A stretch of 64,000 bases of DNA from Saccharofermentans sp. (GCA_024691325.1 JAILNR010000009.1:87409-151408), one strand, 5' to 3'. Positions 1 to 10,372 are shown, counted from the first letter of the stretch. A program made the numbers and translations. Notes: generated by a model not told the origin, from the sequence alone.

Positions 1-1
1 C

Positions 2-235
2 ATTTGTACGATAAGGAAAGCTCCGGGCGAGTTCTTTGATATCTCAGGATCTGATGATGCATGTGTAAGTAATGTTCTCAAGGTCGATGTCGAAGGAGCA
101 GGGCATGTCAGATTAGAGGGAGACATAGAGCATATTACTTCTGCTGTATGGATATGCGGCGGAAACTCATACTCTATTACCTGCGAACCCATGAGTTTGG
201 ACGATATTACGGCTTTGATCGGGGAAGTTAACTGA
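2..235 (+). CDS. C-terminal fragment of an unknown protein
   Basis: An open frame enters from the left edge and stops with TGA at 233-235, giving 77 codons. It is missing from the ORF track because its start lies outside the window. The tail is mildly acidic with no membrane segment and ends in 'ITALIGEVN'. I do not recognise the family. The gap to the next gene is about 70 bases and contains a candidate promoter, so this gene is probably the end of a separate transcript. Codon use resembles its neighbours, which supports it as coding. Confidence 0.6.
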   Translation: MCTIRKAPGEFFDISGSDDACVSNVLKVDVEGAGHVRLEGDIEHITSAVWICGGNSYSITCEPMSLDDITALIGEVN

Positions 236-242
236 TATACAT

Positions 243-270
243 TTATCACACTAAAGATTTGTGATAGAAT
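243..270 (+). promoter_or_regulatory. Candidate promoter with overlapping inverted repeat
   Basis: TTATCA and TAGAAT lie 16 bases apart, about 40 bases before the binding-protein gene. An inverted repeat TATCAC...GTGATA (244-249 and 261-266) overlaps both boxes and could be an operator. The -35 match is weak (4 of 6). Confidence 0.4.
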
Positions 271-308
271 ACGCGGGTGTTATGAATTAAAGAAAAGAGG
301 TATTTCTT

Positions 309-1106
309 ATGAAGAAATTACTTACCGTCACACTCGCAGCTGCTATGCTTGCTTTGCCTCTTACGGCTTGTACTGATGTGGACACTGCTGAAGGTTCAGC
401 ATCCGCAACCGACGGACAGTTCGTCGTTGGCTTTGATGCTGAGTTCCCTCCGATGGGCTTTGTGGCTGATGACGGAACTTATACAGGTTTTGACTTGGAT
501 CTTGCAGCAGAGGTCGCTAACAGATTAGGTCTTGAGTTTGTAGCTCAGCCTATCGCATGGGATTCCAAGGACCAGGAACTTAATTCAGGTAACATTGACT
601 GTATCTGGAACGGATTTACCATCTCAGGCCGTGAAGATTCTTATGCATGGACGCAAGCATATATGGCTAACAACCAGGTCGTTGTCGTTAATGCTGATTC
701 TGCTATCTCTTCGCTCTCTGATCTTGCAGGTGCAGTTGTTGCGGTTCAGAAGGATTCTTCCGGACTTGCTGCCTTGGAGGAGAATACAGATCTTCTTAAT
801 TCATTTGCCGAGCTCGTTCAGGTTGATGACTATCTGAATGCCATGATGGAGCTTGAGTCCGGAGCTGTTGATGCTATCGTAATGGATGAGATCGTAGCAC
901 GTTACCAGATCCAGGAGTCAGGAAGCAACTTTGTTGTTCTTGATGAGTCTGTTGCATCTGAAGAGTATGGTGTCGGATTCGCTCTCGGTAATGAAGCATT
1001 AAGAGATCAGGTTCAGGAAGCTCTCGAGCAGATGGCCGAAGATGGTACTCTTGCTGAGATTTCAACCGAGTGGTTCGGTGAGGATATCACAACTATCGGA
1101 AAGTAA
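309..1106 (+). CDS. Polar amino-acid ABC transporter, substrate-binding lipoprotein
   Basis: Extracellular solute-binding protein (family 3, SBP_bac_3 type) that captures a polar amino acid and delivers it to the permease encoded next. A lipoprotein signal runs to Cys21 in 'LPLTAC', so the mature protein should be lipid-anchored outside the membrane. The core follows the family pattern: 'VVGFDAEFPPMGF' at the start of lobe 1, 'GFDLDLAAEVANRLG', and a C-terminal 'GTLAEISTEWFGEDIT'. Its 265 residues are normal for the family. ATG 309 follows an AAAGAGG-like site. The stop overlaps the permease start by one base. The exact ligand cannot be read from sequence. Confidence 0.9.
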   Translation: MKKLLTVTLAAAMLALPLTACTDVDTAEGSASATDGQFVVGFDAEFPPMGFVADDGTYTGFDLDLAAEVANRLGLEFVAQPIAWDSKDQELNSGNIDCIWNGFTISGREDSYAWTQAYMANNQVVVVNADSAISSLSDLAGAVVAVQKDSSGLAALEENTDLLNSFAELVQVDDYLNAMMELESGAVDAIVMDEIVARYQIQESGSNFVVLDESVASEEYGVGFALGNEALRDQVQEALEQMAEDGTLAEISTEWFGEDITTIGK

Positions 1107-1777
1107 TGGCGGAGCTTCAGTCGACACTATTTCAACTTGCAGGCGGATTAAGATTCACTGTTGGAATCTTTTTCCTGACATTGCTTTTTTCCATACCCCT
1201 CGGGCTTATTGTAGCCCGGGGGCGTATGTCTAAGAATAAGATTCTTGCGGGAGTCGTGCGTATCTATATCTCGGTCATGAGAGGAACGCCGCTGATGCTT
1301 CAGCTCCTGCTCGTTTACTTCGGTCCTTACTATGTATTCGGCGTTAAGCTTGCCGATCTTGATGTGGGACCTTTCAAATACCGTTTTGTTGCAACAATAA
1401 TCGGTTTCTCATTAAATTATGCTGCATACTTCGCAGAGATCTTCAGGGGAGGCATACAGTCTATGCCTGTAGGTCAGTACGAAGCAGCGCAGATATTGGG
1501 CTTTTCGCGCATGCAGACTTTCTTCAGGATAATCCTTCCGCAGGTGATAAAGAGGGTGCTGCCTTCTGTTACCAATGAGGTAATAACGCTTGTTAAGGAT
1601 ACTTCTCTGGCACAGGTGCTTGCCGTAACCGAGATGTTCACGATGGCAAAGAATCTGGCCTCAACACAGGTTTCTGTCATGCCTTTTATCGCGGCAGGTG
1701 CGTTCTACTATATTATGAACGGCGTCATCGAGATCGTGATGACACGAGCCGAGAAATCAATGAGTTACTATTCGTAA
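1106..1777 (+). CDS. Polar amino-acid ABC transporter, permease
   Basis: Inner-membrane permease of the HisM/GlnP type. It has several hydrophobic segments beginning at about residue 15 and the coupling-loop region 'YEAAQILGFSRMQTFFRIIL', the EAA motif that contacts the ATPase. An early 'VMRGTPLMLQLLLVYFG' is also typical. The 223 residues are a usual length. The start codon overlaps the upstream stop (TAATG), indicating translational coupling. With its neighbours it forms a complete three-gene importer. Confidence 0.9.
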   Translation: MAELQSTLFQLAGGLRFTVGIFFLTLLFSIPLGLIVARGRMSKNKILAGVVRIYISVMRGTPLMLQLLLVYFGPYYVFGVKLADLDVGPFKYRFVATIIGFSLNYAAYFAEIFRGGIQSMPVGQYEAAQILGFSRMQTFFRIILPQVIKRVLPSVTNEVITLVKDTSLAQVLAVTEMFTMAKNLASTQVSVMPFIAAGAFYYIMNGVIEIVMTRAEKSMSYYS

Positions 1778-1786
1778 GAGGTGAGC

Positions 1787-2536
1787 ATGGGCGTACTCGA
1801 GATGAAAGATATTTGCAAGTCATTTGACTCCCTTAAGGTCCTTAAGGGAATCGATCTTGAGGTCAAAAAAGGAGAGGTGGTGGCTATCATCGGTCCTTCG
1901 GGCGGCGGTAAGTCAACTCTTCTGCGCTGCGCGACCACGCTTGAGCATATCGATTCGGGGAGCATCGTTATAGCAGGTGAAACGCTTGTTAAGACTTCTA
2001 GCAGCGGTCTTACACAGTACACTGATAAGAAGACACTTCAGGACATAAGAGGAAAGTTCGGACTGGTGTTCCAGAACTTTAATCTTTTCCCGCATTTCTC
2101 GGTAAGACGCAATATAACCGAGTCTCTTGTCCATGTTCATAAGAAGAGCCGTGATGAGGCGGATGCCATCTGTGATGCGCTTCTTGAGAAGTTCGATCTG
2201 ACAAGTAAGGCTGACGCTTATCCTTGCAACCTGTCAGGAGGACAGCAGCAAAGAGTTTCCATTGCAAGGGCGCTCGCGGTCAATCCCGAGATACTCTTCT
2301 TTGATGAGCCGACTTCCGCGCTGGACCCCGAGCTTACATCCGGAGTTCTTAAGGTAATCCGTGAGCTTGCTAAGGAGAAGATGACGATGGTTATAGTTAC
2401 CCACGAGATGTCTTTCGCAAGGGATGTTGCCGATAAGATCGTCTTCATGGACGGAGGAGTCATCGTGGAGCAGGGTGCTGATGTCATCAGCAATCCGCAT
2501 AACGAGAGAACCAGGGAGTTCCTGTCGAAGTTCTGA
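1787..2536 (+). CDS. Polar amino-acid ABC transporter, ATP-binding protein
   Basis: GlnQ/HisP-type ATPase that powers the importer. Visible motifs are Walker A 'GPSGGGKST', the Q-loop 'VFQNFNLFPH', signature 'LSGGQQQRVSIARAL', Walker B 'ILFFDEPTSALDPE' and the switch histidine in 'VIVTHEM'. The ORF track starts at GTG 1781, but I prefer ATG 1787 because AGAGGTG sits just upstream at the right distance. No terminator is evident before the ilv promoter. Confidence 0.9.
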   Translation: MGVLEMKDICKSFDSLKVLKGIDLEVKKGEVVAIIGPSGGGKSTLLRCATTLEHIDSGSIVIAGETLVKTSSSGLTQYTDKKTLQDIRGKFGLVFQNFNLFPHFSVRRNITESLVHVHKKSRDEADAICDALLEKFDLTSKADAYPCNLSGGQQQRVSIARALAVNPEILFFDEPTSALDPELTSGVLKVIRELAKEKMTMVIVTHEMSFARDVADKIVFMDGGVIVEQGADVISNPHNERTREFLSKF

Positions 2537-2540
2537 TTTA

Positions 2541-2569
2541 TTGACATATCGGGACTCAAGTGTTTTAAT
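2541..2569 (+). promoter_or_regulatory. Promoter of the ilv T-box transcript
   Basis: A perfect TTGACA (2541-2546), a 17-base spacer and TTTAAT (2564-2569, 5 of 6) form a strong sigma-A type promoter. The predicted start is near 2576, just before the T-box leader. Confidence 0.8.
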
Positions 2570-2575
2570 AATTCA

Positions 2576-2854
2576 AAGGCGCTGAAGGGAAAAAAGATGC
2601 GCAGAACCTGTTAAGAGAGCCGGCGGGTGGTGTGAGACGGTACAGGGAGCGTAATGATGAGTCGTCCCGGAGCCATAAGACTTAAAGCTTATGTGAGTAG
2701 GTCTTATCGGGTTCTCCCGTTACAGAGAAGGGTGTTGATAGACACCGCTGAGTGAGGTCCATGACCTAAGAAGAGTGGTACCGCGGAAATTAAGTCTTTT
2801 CGTCTCTTCTTCGTGCAAGATGTATTCCTTGTGCGAAGAGGAGACTTTTATTTT
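2576..2854 (+). promoter_or_regulatory. T-box leader controlling ilvB-ilvN-ilvC
   Basis: A tRNA-sensing leader of about 280 bases. Stem I signs include AGAGAG and the following GGTGGTGTGAG. The diagnostic T-box sequence GTGGTACCGCGG lies at 2775-2786 and is followed by a terminator hairpin. In this class, uncharged tRNA pairs with the specifier codon and T-box and favours the antiterminator. By analogy with other ilv T-boxes, the specifier may be GTC (valine) within TGAGTCGTCCCGGAGC. That reading is tentative because I could not fold the RNA. Confidence 0.88.
2802..2854 (+). terminator. T-box terminator hairpin
   Basis: GTCTCTTCTTCG pairs with CGAAGAGGAGAC with one wobble. The stem extends inward through GTGCAAG/CTTGTGC, and the tail is TTTTATTTT. 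Its 5' side competes with the antiterminator formed by the T-box sequence. Confidence 0.85.
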
Positions 2855-2877
2855 GAGAAAAAGGAGAGACTTTGATC

Positions 2878-4545
2878 ATGAAACTGAGCGGAGCAGAAAT
2901 CGTAGTTGAGACTTTGATCGAACAGAAAGTTAAGACTATCTTCGGTTACCCCGGAGGAACCGTACTTGATATCTACGATCAGCTCTATAAGAAGAGCGAC
3001 CGTATAACTCATATCCTGACAGCTCACGAGCAGGGCGCTGCACATGCTGCTGACGGATATGCGAGAGCAACAGGTGAGATCGGGGTCGTACTTGCGACAT
3101 CAGGTCCCGGTGCAACCAATCTCGTTACGGGAATTGCAACAGCACATCTTGATTCAGTCCCTCTTCTTGCGATAACAGGTAATGTTGCCAATAACATGAT
3201 CGGAAGAGACTGCTTCCAGGAGATCGATATCTCCGGTGTGACTTTACCTATCACCAAGCATAACTTCATCGTACATAACGTCGAGGATCTTGCAGACACG
3301 ATTAGAGAAGCTATAAGGATCGCGAAGTCCGGCCGTCCCGGTCCGGTTCTCGTTGATATCCCCAAGGATATCCAGCTTGCCAAGTGTGAGTTTACTTACA
3401 AGGCTCCGGTAACAAAGGATGAGCCGGATCCTTCATCTGATGAAGCCGTTAAAGAGGCTGTTAAGATGATCGCTGAGTCGAACAGGCCTTATATCTACTT
3501 CGGAGGCGGTGCGGTAAGAGCCGGTGCCGGAGCTTTGATTTCCGAGCTTGCGGATAAGATTGATGCGGTTATCGGATGTTCTTTAATGGGATTGTCCGAG
3601 CTCCCCACCAAGCTTGACAGATTCCTGGGCTTCCAGGGAATGCATGGTCACTATGCTTCTTCCAAGGCAATGGCAAAGGCGGATCTTATTATTGCCATAG
3701 GTGTACGTTTTTCTGACCGTTCCACGGGAGATGCACAGAAGTTCTCTGCAGGTGCAAGAAAGATACACATCGATATCGATGCTGCTGAAATAGACAAGAA
3801 CGTTAAGGTTAATCTCGGCGTTTCCTGCGATATCTCAGACTTTTTAAGAAAACTCATCGATGTTGTTGATTATAAGCGTAATCCTAACTGGATGACCAAG
3901 GTTGCAAAGCTTCGTGAGCAGGAAGCCCAGCAGGCAGTTCCTGATTTCCTGCCTGAGCAGGCGATTAAGGCTGTATCTGATATTGTTGATGAGGATACTG
4001 AGATTGTTACGGATGTTGGTCAGCACCAGATGTGGACAGCCCAGTTCTACGACTTTAAGAAGAAGAGAACATGGATATCATCGGGCGGTCTCGGAACAAT
4101 GGGATTCGGTATGGGAGCTGCCATAGGATCAGCTTACGGAAGTGGTAAGAGATCTGTTCTTATTACAGGTGACGGAAGCTTCGGTATGGATCTTACAGAG
4201 CTTGCTACGGCAGTTACCTACAACGTTCCTCTGACGATAGTTGTTATGAACAACAGTGTTCTTGGTATGGTCCGTCAGCTTCAGAATCTGTTTTATGATA
4301 AGGTTTATTCGAATACTACGCTCGACAGGAAGACTGACTTCGTTAAACTTGCCGAGGCATTCGGTGCCAAGGGTTTCCGCGCAACGGATGAGGAAGAGTT
4401 CCGCGAAGTGTTCGAGGAAGCTTATAAGATCGACGGTCCTGCGGTAATTGATCTTTTGATTGATAAGGACGAGATGGTTTTGCCTATGCTTCGTCCGGGC
4501 GGAACCTTTGACCATCTGATTCTCGACAAGGAGGATAGGGCATGA
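2878..4545 (+). CDS. ilvB: Acetolactate synthase, large (catalytic) subunit
   Basis: Thiamin-diphosphate enzyme that condenses pyruvate (or pyruvate with 2-oxobutyrate) in the first common step of valine, leucine and isoleucine synthesis. The N-terminal domain has the catalytic Glu in 'AHEQGAAHAADGYARA'. The C-terminal domain has the cofactor motif starting 'GDGSFGMDL' and ending in 'VVMNNS'. The length of about 555 residues is normal. AAGGAG precedes both TTG 2872 and ATG 2878. I chose ATG, although TTG has the tighter spacing. It is under the T-box and overlaps ilvN by four bases. Confidence 0.95.
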   Translation: MKLSGAEIVVETLIEQKVKTIFGYPGGTVLDIYDQLYKKSDRITHILTAHEQGAAHAADGYARATGEIGVVLATSGPGATNLVTGIATAHLDSVPLLAITGNVANNMIGRDCFQEIDISGVTLPITKHNFIVHNVEDLADTIREAIRIAKSGRPGPVLVDIPKDIQLAKCEFTYKAPVTKDEPDPSSDEAVKEAVKMIAESNRPYIYFGGGAVRAGAGALISELADKIDAVIGCSLMGLSELPTKLDRFLGFQGMHGHYASSKAMAKADLIIAIGVRFSDRSTGDAQKFSAGARKIHIDIDAAEIDKNVKVNLGVSCDISDFLRKLIDVVDYKRNPNWMTKVAKLREQEAQQAVPDFLPEQAIKAVSDIVDEDTEIVTDVGQHQMWTAQFYDFKKKRTWISSGGLGTMGFGMGAAIGSAYGSGKRSVLITGDGSFGMDLTELATAVTYNVPLTIVVMNNSVLGMVRQLQNLFYDKVYSNTTLDRKTDFVKLAEAFGAKGFRATDEEEFREVFEEAYKIDGPAVIDLLIDKDEMVLPMLRPGGTFDHLILDKEDRA

Positions 4546-5045
4546 ATAAGCAAAGTTATGTAATTGCGGCATTTGTGGAGAACAAATCCGGTGTCCTCAT
4601 GAGAGTAACAAGTATGTTTAACAGAAGAGGATTCAATATCGATACTCTTACAGTGGGAGAGACCGAGTCTTCTGAGTATTCGCGTATCACACTGACTTTC
4701 TCAGGTGATCAGGATGATCTTCAGCAACTGGTAAGCCAGCTTCAGAAGCTTTATAATGTCAAGAAGGTTGAGGTTATAAGCGCTGAGGTCGGTATCAGAA
4801 GAGAACTCCTTCTTATCAAGGTTAAGAATTCAGCACAGACCAGAAGCGATCTTAGGGATGCGGTTGATGTCTTTAAGGCAAAGATCGTCGATTACTCTGC
4901 TGAGGCTATGTGTCTTGAAGTAACGGGTGATTCGACCAAGATTGATAATTTTATCGACAATATGAAACCTTTTGGGATCATAGAGATGTGCAGAACGGGC
5001 ATCGTGGCTTTGGAGCGCGGTTCCGAGAGCATTTTAAGCAAGTAA
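4542..5045 (+). CDS. ilvN: Acetolactate synthase, small (regulatory) subunit
   Basis: Regulatory partner of IlvB that confers end-product (valine) inhibition and boosts activity. The N-terminal ACT domain is seen in 'VENKSGVLMRVTSMFNRRGF', followed by the conserved C-terminal domain 'RRELLLIKV' to 'CRTGIVALERG'. The 167 residues are typical. It overlaps the ilvB stop as ATGA, which suggests coupled, near-equimolar synthesis. Confidence 0.95.
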   Translation: MNKQSYVIAAFVENKSGVLMRVTSMFNRRGFNIDTLTVGETESSEYSRITLTFSGDQDDLQQLVSQLQKLYNVKKVEVISAEVGIRRELLLIKVKNSAQTRSDLRDAVDVFKAKIVDYSAEAMCLEVTGDSTKIDNFIDNMKPFGIIEMCRTGIVALERGSESILSK

Positions 5046-5049
5046 ATAA

Positions 5050-6096
<1,047 letters not shown>

Positions 6097-6119
6097 TATA
6101 ATATATATTCAGAGAAGCG

Positions 6120-6154
6120 ATCCTCCCGGGGACTGCCCTCGGGAGGATTTTTTT
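6120..6154 (+). terminator. Rho-independent terminator after ilvC
   Basis: ATCCTCCCG and CGGGAGGAT form a nine-pair stem followed by seven T residues. It lies between ilvC and ilvD, so ilvD may be expressed at a reduced level or from its own promoter. Confidence 0.9.
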
Positions 6155-6171
6155 GAAAGAAGGTTTATGTC

Positions 6172-7833
6172 ATGATCAAAGATACAATAGTTGACGGTTT
6201 CTCGAATGCGCCCCACAGGTCGCTTTATCACGCACTCGGTCTTACAAAGGAAGAACTCGAGCGCCCGTTGATCGGAATCGTTAATTCCTATAATGAGATA
6301 GTTCCCGGTCATATGAATATCGATAAGATCGTGGAGGCTGTTAAGGCAGGTGTAAGACTTGCCGGAGGAACACCTGTCGAGTTCCCGGCGATCGCTGTCT
6401 GCGACGGTATTGCCATGGGTCACATAGGAATGAAGTATTCACTTGTGACAAGAGATCTTATAGCGGATTCCACGGAGTCCATGGTTCTTGCTCACGGATT
6501 CGACGGACTGGTCATGATACCTAACTGTGATAAGAATGTTCCGGGTCTTCTTATGGCTGCCGCAAGACTTAATATACCTACTGTTTTTGTAAGCGGCGGA
6601 CCTATGCTTGCAGGTAAGGTTGACGGGAAGAAGCGTTCCCTTTCTGCGATGTTTGAAGCAACCGGTGCTTATGCCGCAGGCAAGATAGATGATGAGAAAC
6701 TCGAGGAGTTTGTAAATAAGGTTTGTCCTTCCTGCGGATCGTGTTCAGGTATGTATACTGCCAATTCCATGAACTGTCTTACCGAGGTTCTCGGTATGGG
6801 ACTTAAGGGTAATGGTACTATTCCCGCAGCTTATTCCGACAGGATCATCCTTGCCAAGCATGCGGGTATGCAGGTGATGGAGTGCGTTAAGAATAATATC
6901 CGTCCGAGAGACATTCTTACAAAGGATGCTTTTGAGAATGCTATCGCAGCTGATATGGCTATCGGATGTTCAACAAACTCTATGCTTCACATTCCCGCTA
7001 TTGCAAATGAATGCGGATTAAGTATTGATCTTGATCATATCAATGAGATATCTGAAAGAACTCCGAATATATGTCATCTTGCTCCTGCAGGCCCGACATA
7101 TATGGAGGATCTTAATGAGGCCGGCGGTATCTACGCCGTTATGAAGGAAATGCTCGACGGAGGCCTTCTTAACGGAGACGTCATGACTGTTACCGGCAAG
7201 ACATTAAAAGAGAATGTTAAAAACAGCACAGTTATCGATCCCGAGGTTATAAGACCTCTTGATAATCCTTTCACCAAGGAAGGCGGACTTGCTGTTCTTA
7301 AGGGTAATCTCGCACCGGACGGCTGCGTAGTTAAAAGATCTGCAGTTGCTCCCGAGATGCTCGTTCATGAAGGCCCTGCAAGATGCTTCAACAGTGAAGA
7401 GGAAGCGATCAAGTTTATCTACGACGGTAAGGTAAAGGCCGGAGATGTAATTGTTATAAGATATGAAGGTCCTGCAGGCGGCCCCGGTATGAGAGAGATG
7501 CTTTCTCCTACTTCTGCCATCGCCGGTGCAGGTCTTGATAAGGATGTTGCACTTATTACTGACGGACGATTCTCCGGTGCAACAAGAGGTGCTTCCATAG
7601 GTCATGTAAGTCCCGAAGCTGTATCGGGCGGAACGATCGCTTATATCAAGGATGGAGACATCATCTCGATAAACATCCCTGAGTATAAGATAGAACTCAA
7701 GGTCTCTGACGAGGAGCTTGAGCAAAGAAGAAAGACTATGCCGCTTCTGAAGAAGCCTGAACTTACCGGATATCTCAAGCGTTACTCCAGGATGGTTTCT
7801 TCAGCTGACAAGGGTGCGATCATAAACTACTGA
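6172..7833 (+). CDS. ilvD: Dihydroxy-acid dehydratase
   Basis: Iron-sulfur dehydratase of the IlvD/Edd family that turns dihydroxyisovalerate into 2-oxoisovalerate, the third step shared by valine and isoleucine synthesis. Cluster and active-site signatures are '[10 protein letters not shown]', '[19 protein letters not shown]' and '[19 protein letters not shown]'. The 553 residues are the usual size. AGAAGG precedes ATG 6172. No transaminase (ilvE) or leu gene is in this window. Confidence 0.96.
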   Translation: MIKDTIVDGFSNAPHRSLYHALGLTKEELERPLIGIVNSYNEIVPGHMNIDKIVEAVKAGVRLAGGTPVEFPAIAVCDGIAMGHIGMKYSLVTRDLIADSTESMVLAHGFDGLVMIPNCDKNVPGLLMAAARLNIPTVFVSGGPMLAGKVDGKKRSLSAMFEATGAYAAGKIDDEKLEEFVNKVCPSCGSCSGMYTANSMNCLTEVLGMGLKGNGTIPAAYSDRIILAKHAGMQVMECVKNNIRPRDILTKDAFENAIAADMAIGCSTNSMLHIPAIANECGLSIDLDHINEISERTPNICHLAPAGPTYMEDLNEAGGIYAVMKEMLDGGLLNGDVMTVTGKTLKENVKNSTVIDPEVIRPLDNPFTKEGGLAVLKGNLAPDGCVVKRSAVAPEMLVHEGPARCFNSEEEAIKFIYDGKVKAGDVIVIRYEGPAGGPGMREMLSPTSAIAGAGLDKDVALITDGRFSGATRGASIGHVSPEAVSGGTIAYIKDGDIISINIPEYKIELKVSDEELEQRRKTMPLLKKPELTGYLKRYSRMVSSADKGAIINY

Positions 7834-7834
7834 T

Positions 7835-9043
7835 ATGAAGACTTCCGGAAATAAAACCGTCAGGATCATAGTAATATCCCTGATACTCCTGCTTATTATC
7901 ACAGGTGCTTATGTTGTCTACCTTAAAAGATCCTCAGATAGAGTGAGAGTGTACGATATGGATTCTGATGAGATTTCCGTTGAAGTCTTTAATCCGGAAG
8001 GGAAGGTCTGGGATGATATGTACAGATATCCCGGTCACCCGTGCGGAGCCGAGTATTCGGTCAACATAGACAACAACAGCAAAATAAGAATGTCAGACTG
8101 GACGATCAGCATTGAGTTCGACGGACCGTTTGAAATCGATTCTTCCTGGAACGGTGTGTTTGAAGCGGATGGTAATACGCTCAAATTTACACCTGAAGGG
8201 GAACTTGTAGTTATTGAGCCTGAGGGAGGAAGATATTTTGGTGCCGTTTTGTATTCAAGATATCTTCTTAATGTTGTGTCTTATACGGTAACGGGAAAGA
8301 TGACTCCCGATCCTTTCATGATGCCGCTTACTTACCTCATTGCTTTTATGTATGCTCTTTGGCTTGTCTATCTGGGTTCACATGTTCTCTCATATGCAAA
8401 GATCGAGAGCCTTCTTAAGCAAAGAGCGCATGACATTGAGATCATAGACCAGTCCATCAGAACTTTCACATCATTTGTTGATGCGAAGGACAGTTATACA
8501 AGAAACCATTCACTTCGTGTCGCTATCTATGCCAAGGAAATCGGAAGAAGGATCGGACTTGATGATAACGAACTTCAGGATCTTTACTATGGAACACTGC
8601 TTCATGATGTCGGAAAGATAGGCATTCCTGATGAGATCTTAAGAAATAAGGGAAGGCTCAATGAAATGGAGTATGAGATCATCAAGACTCATCCTTCAAA
8701 GGGTAAGGATATGCTTAAGGACTTCACGGCTATTCCCAAGATATCCGACGCTGCTTATTATCACCATGAAAGATATGACGGTAACGGTTATCCCGAAGGT
8801 CTCAAGGGTGAGAAGATTCCTCTGTATGCCAGGATTGCAAGTATCGCAGATGCTTATGATGCGATGTCATCCAACCGCCGCTACAGAAAGTCTCTGAGCC
8901 GCGAGAAGACTATTTCAGAATTCAAAGAGAACTCAGGCACACAGTTTGATCCTGAATTGGTACCCGTAATCATCAGTATGATAGAAGACGGTTTTACTGA
9001 CAGGATTCAGGAAGAATACGGTCAGGATGCCGACGAGGATTAA
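7835..9043 (+). CDS. Membrane HD-GYP protein with CBM2-like extracellular domain
   Basis: Predicted cyclic-di-nucleotide phosphodiesterase. It has an N-terminal membrane helix (residues about 9-28), then an outer domain to about residue 150 resembling a family-2 carbohydrate-binding fold ('WTISIEFDGPFEIDSSWNG'). A second helix lies near 165-185. The cytoplasmic HD-GYP domain shows 'LLHDVGKIGIPDE' (near residue 258) and 'HHERYDGNGYPEGLKG' (near 316). The start lies one base after the ilvD stop and has no clear ribosome-binding site, so coupling is likely. The carbohydrate-sensing role is inference. Confidence 0.85.
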   Translation: MKTSGNKTVRIIVISLILLLIITGAYVVYLKRSSDRVRVYDMDSDEISVEVFNPEGKVWDDMYRYPGHPCGAEYSVNIDNNSKIRMSDWTISIEFDGPFEIDSSWNGVFEADGNTLKFTPEGELVVIEPEGGRYFGAVLYSRYLLNVVSYTVTGKMTPDPFMMPLTYLIAFMYALWLVYLGSHVLSYAKIESLLKQRAHDIEIIDQSIRTFTSFVDAKDSYTRNHSLRVAIYAKEIGRRIGLDDNELQDLYYGTLLHDVGKIGIPDEILRNKGRLNEMEYEIIKTHPSKGKDMLKDFTAIPKISDAAYYHHERYDGNGYPEGLKGEKIPLYARIASIADAYDAMSSNRRYRKSLSREKTISEFKENSGTQFDPELVPVIISMIEDGFTDRIQEEYGQDADED

Positions 9044-10260
9044 CGGTTAACAATAAACCCGGCAATACCGGGAAGGTATTCTGACAGGAAATCCGACAGG
9101 GTGAGAACTATAAAGGACCAGAATACAGGCGACTTAACTGCTTGTCCTATCAAAGCCGACTTTGAAGGCTCCCCGGGTGCACGGTAGATCTTAATGTATC
9201 TTTTATAGAATACACACAGAAGCACGATACCCGTAACGGCGATAAGGAGCAGTAACAAAACCCAGCCCATAAATCCCATCATGATCAAAGCCGTGAATGT
9301 ATCCATGTTATCTGCAAGATCGGGATTATCGTGAACAATAGGGTACAGTTTTGATAAGATCGATGTCGTTACGACGGATGTCGACAGATTAACTGCCATG
9401 TGAAGGAATATCGTATAGCGGATCCTTCCGGTTCTTATATAGACATGAGCAAATAATGCACCTGCCAAAGTCGCGAAGAAGAACTGCTGGAAGTTTCCGT
9501 GGAAAAGACCGAACATCAGACCCGAGAGGGCGATGCTTATAAACTCACCATATTTGATAGTGCGGTCGATGAGGATCTTCCTGAACATAAGCTCTTCGAA
9601 TATGGGAGCGAGTACACCGACAGTTAAAACCCTTTCGAAAAGTGAGGAGTTAAGCATCATCTCGGTGATGGTGGAGCTCGCATTTGAATTGAAGGGGATT
9701 GTCAGAGCCATATGTACAGGCGCTCCGATGAATGCCCCGACCATGCAAAGACCGGCGACAATGGATACATACATAAGGAACTTCGGAAGTCCGAGTGCTT
9801 TTTGCCCGATCTTCATTGCGGGAGTTTTCCTCGCACTTAAAGCAAGTGAAGGGAAACCTATCACATACATGGTTACGATAGTCATAAGGAATGCGATGCT
9901 TATGTAGTGTGCTTCATAAAAGTCAGTCATGTCTTTGGAGCTTATAAGAGCACGTCTTATGAGGTAAGGGAAGACAGTCGTTACGATACACAAAACCGAG
10001 AATGCTCTTTCAACCGAATCGACGCGTAAAGTTAATGGATCGTGGACCTTGTTTATAATTCCCGTGACTACTGAAAGTATGAGAAACAAAGCCGATACAC
10101 CAAGGTATATCAAAGGCAGATAATTAAGAATGCTGTTCCCGGAATCGGTCACGACCAAAACGTTGTTAGCAGTTCTTACAGCGGTAAAAAGAACCGCAAG
10201 GATCAAAAGCAGCCAGGGCAAAACTTTGTTGTTTCGAATTTCAGTATTTTCCATATTCAT
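9040..10260 (-). CDS. CPBP family intramembrane metalloprotease
   Basis: Multi-pass membrane protein of the Abi/CPBP (Rce1-like) glutamic-type protease family. The three family motifs are present: 'EELMFRKIL' (EExxxR) near residue 220, 'FGLFHGNFQQ' (FxxxH), and 'FLHMAVNLS'. It has about eight hydrophobic helices over 406 residues. The substrate is unknown; relatives act in prenyl-protein processing or bacteriocin immunity. It converges on the HD-GYP gene with a four-base overlap of stop codons. GGGAG lies before ATG 10260, but ATG 10254 is also possible. Confidence 0.87.
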   Translation of the reverse strand: MNMENTEIRNNKVLPWLLLILAVLFTAVRTANNVLVVTDSGNSILNYLPLIYLGVSALFLILSVVTGIINKVHDPLTLRVDSVERAFSVLCIVTTVFPYLIRRALISSKDMTDFYEAHYISIAFLMTIVTMYVIGFPSLALSARKTPAMKIGQKALGLPKFLMYVSIVAGLCMVGAFIGAPVHMALTIPFNSNASSTITEMMLNSSLFERVLTVGVLAPIFEELMFRKILIDRTIKYGEFISIALSGLMFGLFHGNFQQFFFATLAGALFAHVYIRTGRIRYTIFLHMAVNLSTSVVTTSILSKLYPIVHDNPDLADNMDTFTALIMMGFMGWVLLLLLIAVTGIVLLCVFYKRYIKIYRAPGEPSKSALIGQAVKSPVFWSFIVLTLSDFLSEYLPGIAGFIVNR

Positions 10261-10280
10261 AATCTCCCATCCGAGTAGTG

Positions 10281-10289
10281 ATTATACCA
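10281..10289 (-). promoter_or_regulatory. Extended -10 promoter of the CPBP gene
   Basis: On the minus strand TGGTATAAT is a perfect extended -10 element about 20 bases before the CPBP start. No good -35 box is visible. Confidence 0.5.
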
Positions 10290-10325
10290 AATTAACATTT
10301 ATTCGTGAATTATCGCAAAGTGTTG

Positions 10326-10354
10326 TTGATAGGGTTTGCTTCAAATGTGATAAT
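10326..10354 (+). promoter_or_regulatory. Promoter of the YunG-fusion/DHH/DUF815 operon
   Basis: TTGATA (5 of 6), a 17-base spacer and GATAAT (5 of 6) preceded by TGT as an extended -10. It drives the three genes from 10373 onward. Confidence 0.65.
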
Positions 10355-10372
10355 TAAAGCCGAGGTTTATTT

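Noticed and set aside
1768-2559. Several minus-strand ORFs across the amino-acid ATPase gene
   Set aside because: The plus-strand ATPase has all family motifs; the reverse frames have none.
9040-9043. Overlap of HD-GYP and CPBP genes as a frameshift or fusion
   Set aside because: They lie on opposite strands and share only complementary stop codons (TTAA), an ordinary convergent overlap.
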